From assembly GCF_015670795.1 (NCBI RefSeq), contig NZ_JADPCJ010000001.1, positions 144,710 through 208,709 on the forward strand: a stretch of DNA of 64,000 bases, read 5' to 3'. A program made the translations under genes and the position numbers. The notes below the pieces were generated by a model. It saw only the letters and a list, made by a program, of their open reading frames with translations. It made no database searches and was not told the DNA's origin. Shown piece after piece: positions 34,696 to 43,852 of this stretch; position 1 is the stretch's first letter, and every line of letters begins with the position of its first letter. The stretch comes from Collinsella aerofaciens (lineage in GTDB: Bacteria > Actinomycetota > Coriobacteriia > Coriobacteriales > Coriobacteriaceae).

Positions 34696-34771
34696 TGGTG
34701 GAGACGAGGGGAATCGAACCCCTGACCTCTTGACTGCCAGTCAAGCGCTCTCCCAGCTGAGCTACGCCCCC
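34696..34771 (-). tRNA. tRNA-Ala(GGC), complete
   Basis: The reverse complement folds as a 76-base tRNA with acceptor GGGGGCG / CGTCTCC, anticodon loop CTGGCAG (anticodon GGC), T loop TTCGATT, discriminator A and an encoded CCA. It has the G3:U70 pair that identifies tRNA-Ala. Confidence 0.97.
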
Positions 34772-34784
34772 GTGACGAGGAGAT

Positions 34785-34813
34785 ACTATAGGGGAAGATT
34801 CTTAGTTGTGCAA
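34785..34813 (-). promoter_or_regulatory. Promoter of the complete tRNA-Ala
   Basis: TTGCAC (34813-34808) and TATAGT (34790-34785) on the minus strand are 17 bp apart, matching the arrangement at the left tRNA-Ala copy. Confidence 0.75.
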
Positions 34814-34843
34814 GATGTTTTTTGGGTTGATCTTCTTACTTAC

Positions 34844-34918
34844 GGGTTTTATCGGGACGGTGGCTAAAAATAATCACTCTACGAGCGATTATTTTTAGCC
34901 ACCGTCCCGATAAAACCC
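34844..34918. repeat. Perfect inverted repeat with 32-bp arms
   Basis: Arms 34844-34875 and 34887-34918 are exact complements around an 11-base spacer. It lies between the 3' end of the thiamine pyrophosphokinase gene and the tRNA-Ala promoter. It may terminate the former, but the arms are far longer than a terminator needs. Confidence 0.85.
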
Positions 34919-34932
34919 TGATGCGATGGCCT

Positions 34933-35574
34933 TTACTTGTGGAGGTAAGCGATGGCAGTGCCAGCGTGGACTTGGATCGTGGCTGTTGATCTTACTACGT
35001 TGCTAATGCCCGTGTCAGCCAAGAGTCCTAGGGGGCTGTGGTCTAGTTCCCATTCTAGGCCGTGTTCGCTTATCTCTGTGTTGGGAGCTATGGCGATGAT
35101 GGAGAAGGTTTTGCCCTCGGCGTTTTCGATGGTCCAGCTCTCGTCCTGGTGCAGGATTCTGGCCGTTACTTCGTCTTCTTCGATCCGGACGGGGGCATCC
35201 TCGTAGCCCGCAAGCAACCCCAGTACGGAAAGTGCCATATCCGGACGGCCGCCGGTGGCGCAGGTCGCAACCACCTCGGCACCCGGCCAGCGACGGCGGA
35301 CGGAATCGAGCGCCAGCGCCAGATCGGTATAATCCTTGTAGGGGTCGTGGCGCTCCACCTCAAAGGCCTCGGCGGCATCGACCAACGCGCGACCCTCATC
35401 GCTTACGGTGTCGGCGTCGCCCACGTAGACGTCGCAACCTAGTCCCGCGCCCAGCAGCGCGTCGAGCCCGCGGTCCACGGCGACAACGTGATCGCACTCC
35501 CCCGCCAACCTACGCAACAGATCCGCGCTCGCCACCACGGGCGAGCCGCAAACCACCAATACCTTGCAAGCCAC
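34933..35574 (-). CDS. thiN: Thiamine pyrophosphokinase
   Basis: This 213-residue enzyme transfers pyrophosphate from ATP to thiamine. Marks are HVVAVDRGLDALLGAG, VYVGDADTVSD and HDPYKDYTDLALALD (D-x-x-K-D-x-T-D), with the later ATGGRPDM-type segment ATCATGGRPDMALSVLG. It follows the HAD phosphatase gene by ten bases, so the two probably form an operon. Confidence 0.9.
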   Translation of the reverse strand: MACKVLVVCGSPVVASADLLRRLAGECDHVVAVDRGLDALLGAGLGCDVYVGDADTVSDEGRALVDAAEAFEVERHDPYKDYTDLALALDSVRRRWPGAEVVATCATGGRPDMALSVLGLLAGYEDAPVRIEEDEVTARILHQDESWTIENAEGKTFSIIAIAPNTEISEHGLEWELDHSPLGLLADTGISNVVRSTATIQVHAGTAIAYLHK

Positions 35575-35583
35575 AGCTCTCGC

Positions 35584-36273
35584 CTATCCCTCAAACGCAA
35601 GCACGCGGGCCAGATCCAGGTCTTCATAGCCGTCGATAAAGATCTCGCAGTTGTCGCGGACCTCATCGCGCTCCATACGGCCGTGCGGGTCATAGATGCC
35701 CACGCGCTTAAAGCCGGCGGTGCCAGAGCTCTTTAGACCAAAGACGGCGTCCTCAAACACCCAGGCGCGCTCAAACTTGCAGCCGTGGCGCTCCTCGAGG
35801 CGGCGCAGCGCCAGCTCGTACACATCGGGGAACTGCTTGGAGCGTCCCGCCTCGCCCGTCGTGGTAATAAACTCCATGTAGGTATCGAGCCCGGCGCCCG
35901 CAAGTGCAGACGTAACCAGCTCGGCCGGCGTGGACGTGGCAACGCACATGGGAATACCGGCCTCCTTCGCCTGCTTCAGAAATGCAATCAGGCCCTCGCG
36001 CGGCGGCACCTTTGAGTAGCCATCGATCAGAATGTCGCTCAACTCGCGGTAGAGCTCCTCGCCATTTGTGCCAATGCCCCAGATATCGTGGTAGGCCTGG
36101 CACTCGTCCTCGAGCGACAAATGCTCAAACTGGGCAAAATCGTCGACCGTCACGTCAACTCCGTGGCGGTGCAATAACTCGGGCTGGGCATAGGCCCAAA
36201 CGGGAGTGCTATTAACCAGCGTGCCGTCGCAATCGAAAATAAAAGCAACACTTGGGGCAGCGATGCGGTCCAT
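35584..36273 (-). CDS. HAD-family phosphatase (beta-phosphoglucomutase-like)
   Basis: This 229-residue enzyme starts at ATG 36273 behind AAAGG. HAD motif I is FIFDCDGTLVNS, motif II CVATSTPAE, then a lysine near GRSKQFPD and motif III WVFEDAVFGLKSS. The cap position after motif I fits the PGM-like subfamily. The substrate is a small phosphorylated metabolite, not determinable here. Confidence 0.85.
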   Translation of the reverse strand: MDRIAAPSVAFIFDCDGTLVNSTPVWAYAQPELLHRHGVDVTVDDFAQFEHLSLEDECQAYHDIWGIGTNGEELYRELSDILIDGYSKVPPREGLIAFLKQAKEAGIPMCVATSTPAELVTSALAGAGLDTYMEFITTTGEAGRSKQFPDVYELALRRLEERHGCKFERAWVFEDAVFGLKSSGTAGFKRVGIYDPHGRMERDEVRDNCEIFIDGYEDLDLARVLAFEG

Positions 36274-36295
36274 AAACGAGCCTTTCGATGTCAAA

Positions 36296-36407
36296 TGGTA
36301 AACAACCTGCTAAAAACGTTTTACCAAACGTAAACCTAACAATCTAGAAACCCTAATTGGTAAAGCTGTCAAGAGTTTTACCATCGCAATTCTGCCAGTG
36401 GTATAAA
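36296..36407 (+). promoter_or_regulatory. Four TGGTAAA sites and a candidate promoter upstream of glgB
   Basis: TGGTAAA occurs at 36296 and 36358 and its complement TTTACCA at 36320 and 36377, forming two inverted pairs. A weak promoter TTACCA (36378-36383)-N18-TATAAA (36402-36407) overlaps the last site. Two more TGGTAAA sites lie upstream of the debranching fusion gene (46446, 46481), so a shared carbohydrate regulator is plausible. Confidence 0.5.
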
Positions 36408-36604
36408 CATGGCGCTTACCGATTAAACGCCACCGCAAATCCACTTTCGTTCATAAAACTAACGTACAGGTGTTATCGTAGTTTTTGCCGAAAGTTCCAC
36501 CGAGCACGCGAGGTGGAACGAATCATAGAACTGTCGCCGTCCCTTCGATTCGTGCAGCCTTGGACCTTTCGCATCTAGTCACCAAGGCAACACGCTGCCG
36601 CGTC
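36408..36604 (+). other. Structured leader of glgB
   Basis: The stretch contains GTTCCACC / GGTGGAAC (36494-36501, 36512-36519) and a CGAATC / GATTCG pair. It is open in the glgB frame back to 36485, but the translated sequence there does not look like the family. Confidence 0.4.
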
Positions 36605-38854
36605 ATGATGGGATCAAACGTGAGCGATACAAAGCTTAAGCCAGCAACCAAAAAGCCTGCTACCCGTAAAGCCGCCCCGCACGCGCCGGAGCTCACCAAA
36701 GACGATGTCTACCTGTTTGGCATCGGTACGTGGGAGCGCAGCTGGGAAAAGATGGGCGCGCACCCCGACACGCAGAACCGTACGCGCGGCTGGCGTTTTT
36801 GCGTTTGGGCGCCCGACGTAAAGAGCGTCCATGTCATTGGCGAATTTAACGATTGGGATGAGCAAGCCAACCCGCTGGTGCCCATGCATACGAGCGCTAT
36901 TTGGGAAGGCTTTATTCCTGGCGCCGAGCAGGGTCAGCTCTATAAATACCTTATCGAGACCAACGAGGGCGAAAAGCTCTATAAGGCCGATCCGTACGCC
37001 TTTAAGGCCGAGTGCCCTCCGGGTACCGCCAGCGTGCTGTGGACCCTCGATGGCTACCAGTGGAACGACGCCGCATGGCTCAAGCGCCGTGCCGACCATA
37101 ACCACATGTCGCAGCCGCTCAACATCTACGAGGTGCATATTGGCTCGTGGAAGCGCCACGGCGACGCGCCGCAGGGCGAGCCCGACGAGTACGGCAACTA
37201 CCCCGGCCCCATGGATCCCTTCCCCGCGCAGCGCGGCGAGTTCTACACCTACGACGACCTGTCGGTGGAGCTCGTGGACTACGTGCGCGACATGGGCTAT
37301 ACGCATATCGAGGTCATGCCGCTTATGGAGCATCCCTTCGACGGCTCCTGGGGCTACCAGACAACCGGCTATTACGCCGCTACGTCGCGCTACGGCAACC
37401 CGCAGCAGCTCATGCACTTTATCGATGCATGCCACGAAGCGGGCATCGGCGTGATCATGGACTGGGTGCCCGGCGGTTTTTGCGCCGACTCCCACGGCCT
37501 TGCCACCTTTAACGGCCACATGCTGTTTGAGCACGAGATTCACCCCAACTGGGGCACGCACAAGTTTGACTTCGCCCGCGGCGAGGTCCGCTCCTTCCTG
37601 GTCTCCAACGTGCTGTACTGGCTCGAGAACTTCCACGTGGACGGCATTCGCATGGACGGCGTGTCCAGCATGCTGTACCTCAACTTTGGCATCGACGATC
37701 CGGGCCAAAAGAAGTTCAACAAGTACGGTACCGAGGAGGACCTGGACGCCAGCGCGTTTATTCGCCAGGTCAACTGCGCTGTAGAGGCACACTACCCCGA
37801 CGTGATGATGATGGCCGAGGAGTCCACCGCGTGGCCGCTCGTGACCTATCCGCCGCAGGACGGCGGCCTGGGCTTCCACTACAAGTGGGACATGGGCTGG
37901 ATGAACGACACCCTGCACTACATGCAGACTGATTTTCCGTGGCGCCCCGGCAACCACGGCTTGCTCACGTTCTCCATCATGTACGCCTTTACCGAGAACT
38001 TCATCTGCCCGCTCAGCCACGACGAGGTCGTACACGGCAAGTGCTCGCTCATCGGCCGCATGCCGGGCGACTGGTGGCGCCAGTTTGCAGGTCTGCGCAC
38101 GCTGGCCTTCTACCAGATGACGCACCCCGGTGCCAAGCTCAACTTTATGGGCAACGAGATCGGCCAGTTTATTGAGTGGCGCTACTACGAGTCCATTCAG
38201 TGGTTCCTGACCGAGGAGTACGAGACCCACAAGCATCATCAGGCGTTTATCAAGGCGCTCAACCACCTGTACACCGCCGAGCCGGCCCTGTACGAGCGCG
38301 GCTACACCGACGACGGCTTTACCTGGATCGACGCGGACAACTCCAAGCAGTCCATCGTGAGCTTTGTGCGTCAGGGCGAAGATATTGATGACGACCTGGT
38401 AATCCTGATCAACTTTGACCCGGCGAGCTACGAGAGCTTCCGCGTGGGCGTGCCGCGCGAGGGCGACTGGGAGGTCATCTTCGATTCCGACCGTCCCGAG
38501 TTTGGTGGCAGCGGCTATGCCGGTGAGGAGCCCTACACCTGCTCGAGCGAGCCCTATCCCTGGAACGGGCAGATGGACTCTATCGAGATTAAGGTGCCCG
38601 GCCTGGCAGGCGTGGTGCTTAAACGCCGCGGTCCCAGTAGCTACAAGCCGCCCGTGGTCGAGGAGCCCAAGAAGGCGACGCGCAAGTGTGCGTCCTCGGT
38701 GAAGCCCAAGACCGCGGCAGCCAAGAAGGCTCCGGCCAAGGCGAAGGCTGCCAAGGCTTCAGCCAAGTCCACCACGGCCAAGAAGGCGGCCACAAAAAAG
38801 GCTGCTCCCAAGGCCAAGACGGCTGCTGTTAAGGCTCCTGCCAAGAAACCGTAA
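36605..38854 (+). CDS. glgB: 1,4-alpha-glucan branching enzyme with Lys/Ala-rich tail
   Basis: This GH13 enzyme is about 749 residues from ATG 36605; no strong ribosome site marks the start, so it could differ. It has a CBM48-like N-terminal domain (FCVWAPDVKSVHVIGEFNDW) and catalytic motifs MEHPFDGSWGYQTTGYYA, VDGIRMDGVSSMLY, MMAEEST and PLSHDEVVHG. It moves alpha-1,4 chains to alpha-1,6 branches in glycogen. From about residue 685 the chain becomes a 65-residue Lys/Ala/Thr tail of AAKKA-type repeats, absent from classic GlgB. It heads the glycogen gene cluster. Confidence 0.93.
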   Translation: MMGSNVSDTKLKPATKKPATRKAAPHAPELTKDDVYLFGIGTWERSWEKMGAHPDTQNRTRGWRFCVWAPDVKSVHVIGEFNDWDEQANPLVPMHTSAIWEGFIPGAEQGQLYKYLIETNEGEKLYKADPYAFKAECPPGTASVLWTLDGYQWNDAAWLKRRADHNHMSQPLNIYEVHIGSWKRHGDAPQGEPDEYGNYPGPMDPFPAQRGEFYTYDDLSVELVDYVRDMGYTHIEVMPLMEHPFDGSWGYQTTGYYAATSRYGNPQQLMHFIDACHEAGIGVIMDWVPGGFCADSHGLATFNGHMLFEHEIHPNWGTHKFDFARGEVRSFLVSNVLYWLENFHVDGIRMDGVSSMLYLNFGIDDPGQKKFNKYGTEEDLDASAFIRQVNCAVEAHYPDVMMMAEESTAWPLVTYPPQDGGLGFHYKWDMGWMNDTLHYMQTDFPWRPGNHGLLTFSIMYAFTENFICPLSHDEVVHGKCSLIGRMPGDWWRQFAGLRTLAFYQMTHPGAKLNFMGNEIGQFIEWRYYESIQWFLTEEYETHKHHQAFIKALNHLYTAEPALYERGYTDDGFTWIDADNSKQSIVSFVRQGEDIDDDLVILINFDPASYESFRVGVPREGDWEVIFDSDRPEFGGSGYAGEEPYTCSSEPYPWNGQMDSIEIKVPGLAGVVLKRRGPSSYKPPVVEEPKKATRKCASSVKPKTAAAKKAPAKAKAAKASAKSTTAKKAATKKAAPKAKTAAVKAPAKKP

Positions 38855-38947
38855 CAAAACCGTTACAGCTGTAATTACCCGCCCCGACGGGGCGTAGGAT
38901 ACAAGTCATAACCGTTCCGGGAGAATCATCCCCGGGGGAAGGAACGT

Positions 38948-41374
38948 ATGAATAAGATCTTCGACAACAAGCAGGAGTTTACCGAACTCTATCGCGATGC
39001 CGTCATGAGCATCAGCGGCAAGAGCGTCGAGGCCGCCAGCGACCTCGACCGCTTCAACGCCCTGGCCAAGCTCGTGGCCGAGAAGGCCCGCACCGTTGCC
39101 ACCAAGAGCGACGCCCGCGCCACCGCCGAGGGCAAGAAGCGCGTGTACTACTTCTCTATCGAGTTTTTGATCGGCCGCCTGCTCGACAACTACCTGCTCA
39201 ACTTTGGCGTGCGCGATATGGTCGCCGAGGCACTCGACGACATGGGCTTCGACTTGTCCGTCATCGAGAATCAGGAGCCCGATCCGGCGCTGGGCAACGG
39301 TGGCCTGGGCCGTCTTGCCGCATGCTTCCTGGATTCCATGGCAGCCGAGGGCATCGCCGGCTACGGCAACGGTATGCGCTACCGCTACGGCCTGTTTAAG
39401 CAGGAGATCATCAACGGCAGCCAGGTCGAGGCCACCGACGAGTGGCTCACCCACGGCTATCCCTGGGAGGTCCGCCGTCAGGACAAGGCCGTGACCATCA
39501 AGTTTGGTGGCCATGTTGAGGGCTTTGAGGAGAACGGCCGCACGTTCTACCGCACGGTGGACACGCAGGACATCCTGGCCGTCCCTTATGACATCCCCGT
39601 GGTGGGCTATGCCGGCGAGACCGTCAACAAGCTGCGCGTATGGGCCGCCGAGCCGGTCGAGGAGCACTTTGACCTGGAAGCCTTCAACCGCGGCGACTAT
39701 GCCCTGGCCGACGCCGAGCGCGCCGAGGCCGAAGCCATCAGCGCCATCCTCTACCCCAACGACGCCGGCGAGCACGGCCGTCTGCTGCGCCTGAAGCAGG
39801 AGTACCTGTTTGTCTCGGCCGGCATCTACAGCCTACTCGACACCTTTGAGAAGGAGCACGGCGAGAACTGGGATCTGCTGCCGCAGTTTGTTGCCATCCA
39901 CACCAACGACACGCACCCGGCCATGTGCGGCCCCGAGCTCATGCGCATCCTCATCGACGAGAAGAAGCTCGAGTGGGATGACGCCTGGAACATCGTGACG
40001 CAGGTCGTGAGCTACACCAACCACACCATCCTGCCCGAGGCCCTGGAGAAGTGGCCCATCGGCATGTTCTCCAAGCTCCTCCCCCGTGTGTACCAGATCA
40101 TCGACGAGATCAGCCGTCGTTGGCACGAGTCGTTCGACACCACGCAGGAGGGCTGGCAGGAGCGTCTGCGTCAGACCGCCATCCTGTGGGACGGCGAGAT
40201 TCGCATGGCCAACCTGTCCGTGATCTGCAGCCACAGCGTCAACGGCGTGGCCAAGATCCACTCCGACATCATCAAAAACATCGTGCTCAAGGACTTCTAT
40301 GCCCTGACGCCCGAGAAGTTCAACAACAAGACCAACGGCATCTCGCACCGTCGCTTCTTTGCCGAAGCCAACCCCACCTATGCCAAGCTCGTGACAGAGG
40401 CTATTGGCGACGGCTGGCTCAAGGACGCCTTTGAGCTGGAAAAGCTCAAGGAGTTTAAGGACGACACCGAGTTCCTGAAAGCCGTGGGTGCCTCCAAGCG
40501 CGCCAACAAGGAGCGCCTGGCTGCCTACGTTAAGGCCGAGACCGGTCTGGTCATCGATCCCAACACCGTCTTCGATGTTCAGGTAAAGCGCTTCCACGCC
40601 TACAAGCGCCAGCTCATGAACATCATGAAGGTGATGGACATCTACAACCGTCGTATCGCCGATCCCAACTTCCACGTGACGCCGACGACCTTCATCTTTA
40701 GCGGCAAGGCCGCCTCGAGCTACACCTTCGCCAAGGAGACCATCCGCCTCATTAACTCCGTGGCCGATGTCATCAACAACGACCCGCGCGTCAACGAGGT
40801 CATGAAGGTCTGCTTTATCCCCAACTTCCGCGTGAGCAACGCCCAGCTCATCTACCCCGCCGCCGAGATCTCGGAGCAGATCTCCACGGCCGGCAAGGAG
40901 GCCTCGGGCACGTCCAACATGAAGCTCATGATGAACGGCGCCATTACGCTGGGCACCCTCGACGGCGCCAACATCGAAATCGCCGACCTGGCCGGCCGCG
41001 AGAACGAGGCCATCTTTGGCCTGACCGCTCCTGAGGTCGAGCAGCTCTGGGCATCCAACAGCTACTTTGCGTGGGATACGCTCAACAACGATCGCGAGCG
41101 TCTGGGCCGCGTGATGGACGAGCTCAAGGACAACACGTTTGCGGGTCTTTCGGGCAACTTCGAGAGCATCTACAACGAGCTCATGAACAACAACGACCCC
41201 GACCTGGTCATGGCAGACTTCCGCAGCTACGTGGATGCGTGGGAGAAGCTCACCGGCAGCTATGGCGACCAGGAGACCTGGAACCGCAAGGCCCTGCTCA
41301 ACACTGCCTCGAGCGGCTGGTTCTCGAGCGACCGCACCATTCGCGAGTACCGCGACGAGATCTGGCACGCGTAA
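38948..41374 (+). CDS. glgP: Glycogen phosphorylase
   Basis: This 808-residue enzyme releases glucose-1-phosphate from glycogen ends. Marks are RVYYFSIEFLIGRLLDNYL, LGNGGLGRLAACFLDSMA, QVKRFHAYKRQLMN and the pyridoxal-phosphate lysine in EASGTSNMKLMMNGAITLGT. ATG 38948 follows GGAAGGAACGT. It lies 93 bases after glgB, past a short CGCCCC-GAC-GGGGCG hairpin. Confidence 0.96.
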   Translation: MNKIFDNKQEFTELYRDAVMSISGKSVEAASDLDRFNALAKLVAEKARTVATKSDARATAEGKKRVYYFSIEFLIGRLLDNYLLNFGVRDMVAEALDDMGFDLSVIENQEPDPALGNGGLGRLAACFLDSMAAEGIAGYGNGMRYRYGLFKQEIINGSQVEATDEWLTHGYPWEVRRQDKAVTIKFGGHVEGFEENGRTFYRTVDTQDILAVPYDIPVVGYAGETVNKLRVWAAEPVEEHFDLEAFNRGDYALADAERAEAEAISAILYPNDAGEHGRLLRLKQEYLFVSAGIYSLLDTFEKEHGENWDLLPQFVAIHTNDTHPAMCGPELMRILIDEKKLEWDDAWNIVTQVVSYTNHTILPEALEKWPIGMFSKLLPRVYQIIDEISRRWHESFDTTQEGWQERLRQTAILWDGEIRMANLSVICSHSVNGVAKIHSDIIKNIVLKDFYALTPEKFNNKTNGISHRRFFAEANPTYAKLVTEAIGDGWLKDAFELEKLKEFKDDTEFLKAVGASKRANKERLAAYVKAETGLVIDPNTVFDVQVKRFHAYKRQLMNIMKVMDIYNRRIADPNFHVTPTTFIFSGKAASSYTFAKETIRLINSVADVINNDPRVNEVMKVCFIPNFRVSNAQLIYPAAEISEQISTAGKEASGTSNMKLMMNGAITLGTLDGANIEIADLAGRENEAIFGLTAPEVEQLWASNSYFAWDTLNNDRERLGRVMDELKDNTFAGLSGNFESIYNELMNNNDPDLVMADFRSYVDAWEKLTGSYGDQETWNRKALLNTASSGWFSSDRTIREYRDEIWHA

Positions 41375-41481
41375 AGGCGCGCGAGCTCCCCTATGCCAGC
41401 ACGGCATTACTCGACGGGCGCGACCGAGCGCCGCGCCCGTCGCTAATGGGTTAGGAACATCGATGACAGAAGGAGAAATCG

Positions 41482-42630
41482 ATGAGTAAGAAAGAATGCA
41501 TCGCGATGCTCCTCGCAGGAGGACAGGGCAGCCGATTGGGGGCACTCACCCAAAAGATCGCTAAGCCGGCGGTTAGCTTTGGTGGCAAGTTCCGCATTAT
41601 CGACTTTTCGCTCTCCAACTGCTCCAACTCGGGCATCGACACGGTGGGCGTTCTGACGCAGTATCGCCCCTACCTGCTGCATGCCTATGTGGGCTCCGGC
41701 GAGGCCTGGGATCTGGACAGCCGCGACGGCGGCGTGTCGATTCTGCCGCCGTACGAGACGCAGACCGGTGGCGCCTGGTATGCGGGCACGGCCGACGCCA
41801 TTACGCAGAACCTGGACTACATCAAGGCCAACGACCCCAAGTACGTCCTGATTCTTTCGGGCGATCACCTGTATCGCATGGACTACCGCAAGATGCTCAA
41901 GACGCACATTGAGAACAACGCCGACCTCACGGTGAGCGTTATGCCCGTGCCGTGGGAAGAGGCCAGCCGCTTTGGCATCCTGACCACCGACCCCGAGGAC
42001 GGCCGCATCACCAAGTTCACCGAGAAGCCCGATAAGCCCGATTCGAACCTCGCGTCCATGGGCATCTACATCTTCTCGGCCGACGTGCTGATCGAGGCGC
42101 TCGAAGAGGACGCTCTAGACCAGCGCTCGAGCCACGACTTTGGCAAGGACATCATCCCCAAACTGCTCGGCGAGGGCAAGCGCCTGTACAGCTACGAGTT
42201 CCACGGCTTTTGGAAGGACGTCGGCACCATCGCCAGCTTCCACGAGACCTCGATGGACCTGCTGGGCAACAACCCCGAGTTCGATTTGTTCGACAAGCAC
42301 TTCCCCATCATGTCCAACATCACCACGCGTCCGCCGCACTACATTGGCCCGGACGGCCGCCTGGACGACTGCCTGGTCTCCAACGGCTGCAAGATCTACG
42401 GCACCGCTCGCCACTCGATCATTTCGACCGATGTCATCATCGAGGAGCGCGCCGTGGTCGAGGACTCCGTGCTGCTGCCGGGTGCGCACGTTAAGAGCGG
42501 CGCGCACATCTGCCGCGCTATTTTGGGCGAGAACTCCACGGTCGAAGAGGGCGTGAAGCTCGGCTCTGTCGATACCACCAAGGATACGGCCGTCGTTGGA
42601 AATGACGTCGTTATCGGGAAGGGGGAATGA
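41482..42630 (+). CDS. glgC: Glucose-1-phosphate adenylyltransferase, catalytic subunit
   Basis: This 382-residue enzyme makes ADP-glucose. It has the nucleotide-binding [20 protein letters not shown], the [15 protein letters not shown] segment, [10 protein letters not shown] and a C-terminal beta-helix. It is followed four bases later by glgD, the usual arrangement for two-subunit enzymes. Confidence 0.96.
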   Translation: MSKKECIAMLLAGGQGSRLGALTQKIAKPAVSFGGKFRIIDFSLSNCSNSGIDTVGVLTQYRPYLLHAYVGSGEAWDLDSRDGGVSILPPYETQTGGAWYAGTADAITQNLDYIKANDPKYVLILSGDHLYRMDYRKMLKTHIENNADLTVSVMPVPWEEASRFGILTTDPEDGRITKFTEKPDKPDSNLASMGIYIFSADVLIEALEEDALDQRSSHDFGKDIIPKLLGEGKRLYSYEFHGFWKDVGTIASFHETSMDLLGNNPEFDLFDKHFPIMSNITTRPPHYIGPDGRLDDCLVSNGCKIYGTARHSIISTDVIIEERAVVEDSVLLPGAHVKSGAHICRAILGENSTVEEGVKLGSVDTTKDTAVVGNDVVIGKGE

Positions 42631-42634
42631 TCCG

Positions 42635-43762
42635 ATGATCAATCGCAAGGCCATCGGTTATATCACCGCTAACTACTCTTCGACCTACGGCAGCGTGCTG
42701 CTCAAGGACCGCCCCATCGCGTCCGTTCCGTTTTTGGGCCGCTACCGCCTGATCGACTTCCCGCTGTCCAACATGATGAATGCCGGCATTAAGACCGTCG
42801 GCGTCGTCATGCCGGGCAACTACCGCTCACTGATCGACCACGTGGGCTCGGGCAAGGACTGGGGCCTGGACCGCAAGAAGGGCGGCCTGTTCATGGTGCC
42901 CGGCAACGCGTATGGCACCACCAAGGGCGGCATGCGCTTCCTGCTGCGCGACATCATCTCCAACAAGACGCTGTTCCAGCGCTCGGACAAGCCCTATGTC
43001 GTGATGATGGGCACCAACATCATCTTTAACATGGACCTCAACACCATCATCGACGCGCACGAGAACTCCGGTGCCCAGATGACCGTGGTGTACTGCAAGG
43101 CTACGCGCAACGTCGATGACGAGACCAAGCTCGAGATTAACGAGAACGGCCGCCTGACGGGCGTGAGCGCCGGCGTCGTGTACGGCGACAACGCCTCCAT
43201 GGACTGCTGCATCGTCAACCGCGAGACGCTGCTCGAGATCATCGACCACTACCAAGCCGCCGACTATCTAGACCTGCTCGAGGCGCTCCAGGGCGACTTT
43301 GGCAACATCGACGTGTGCAGTTACGAGTACAAGGGCGAGGTCGTGGGCGTGTTTAGCGAGAAGTCGCTGTATCGCCGCAGCATGGACCTGCTCGACCAGA
43401 CCGTAGCCGACCAGCTCTTCGATCCCGAGCGCCCGATCCTGACCAAGGCTCACGACGTGCCGCCTTCGCGATATGCGACCGGCAGCCACGCGTGCAACTC
43501 GATCATCTCGGCCGGCTGCATCATCAAAGGCACCGTGCGCAACTCGATCCTGTCGCGCGGCGTCGTGGTCGAGGAAGGCGCTTCGGTGACCAACTCGATC
43601 ATCAACCAGAGCTGCATCATCAAGAGCGGCGCACGCGTTGAGAATGCCATCCTGGATAAGAACAACGTGGTCCCCACCAATACCGAGCTTCGCGGCACGC
43701 CCGAGAACATTCTGGTGCTGGGCAAGGCTCCGTTAACTTCCGACACCACCATCGTGCGTTAA
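42635..43762 (+). CDS. glgD: Glucose-1-phosphate adenylyltransferase, GlgD subunit
   Basis: This 375-residue paralogue of GlgC starts at ATG 42635. It keeps the fold (FLGRYRLIDFPLSNMMNAGI, MMGTNIIFNMDL) but lacks the GGQGSRL loop, as GlgD subunits do. It probably modulates GlgC in a heterotetramer. Confidence 0.93.
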   Translation: MINRKAIGYITANYSSTYGSVLLKDRPIASVPFLGRYRLIDFPLSNMMNAGIKTVGVVMPGNYRSLIDHVGSGKDWGLDRKKGGLFMVPGNAYGTTKGGMRFLLRDIISNKTLFQRSDKPYVVMMGTNIIFNMDLNTIIDAHENSGAQMTVVYCKATRNVDDETKLEINENGRLTGVSAGVVYGDNASMDCCIVNRETLLEIIDHYQAADYLDLLEALQGDFGNIDVCSYEYKGEVVGVFSEKSLYRRSMDLLDQTVADQLFDPERPILTKAHDVPPSRYATGSHACNSIISAGCIIKGTVRNSILSRGVVVEEGASVTNSIINQSCIIKSGARVENAILDKNNVVPTNTELRGTPENILVLGKAPLTSDTTIVR

Positions 43763-43794
43763 CGTTGGCACCGCAACATCGCTCGTAACATGTA

Positions 43795-43828
43795 GAATAG
43801 CCGCCCGGTTAGCGCCAGGCGGCTATTC
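43795..43828. terminator. Hairpin between glgD and glgA
   Basis: An 11-bp stem GAATAGCCGCC / GGCGGCTATTC with a 12-base loop. It has no following T run, so it may be partial attenuation or RNA processing rather than full termination. Confidence 0.55.
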
Positions 43829-43852
43829 TCGAATTACAACATGGGAGACAAT

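Noticed and set aside
34403-34867. A 154-residue plus-strand frame over tRNA-Ala
   Set aside because: It runs through the tRNA and its terminator on the opposite strand and has no protein features.
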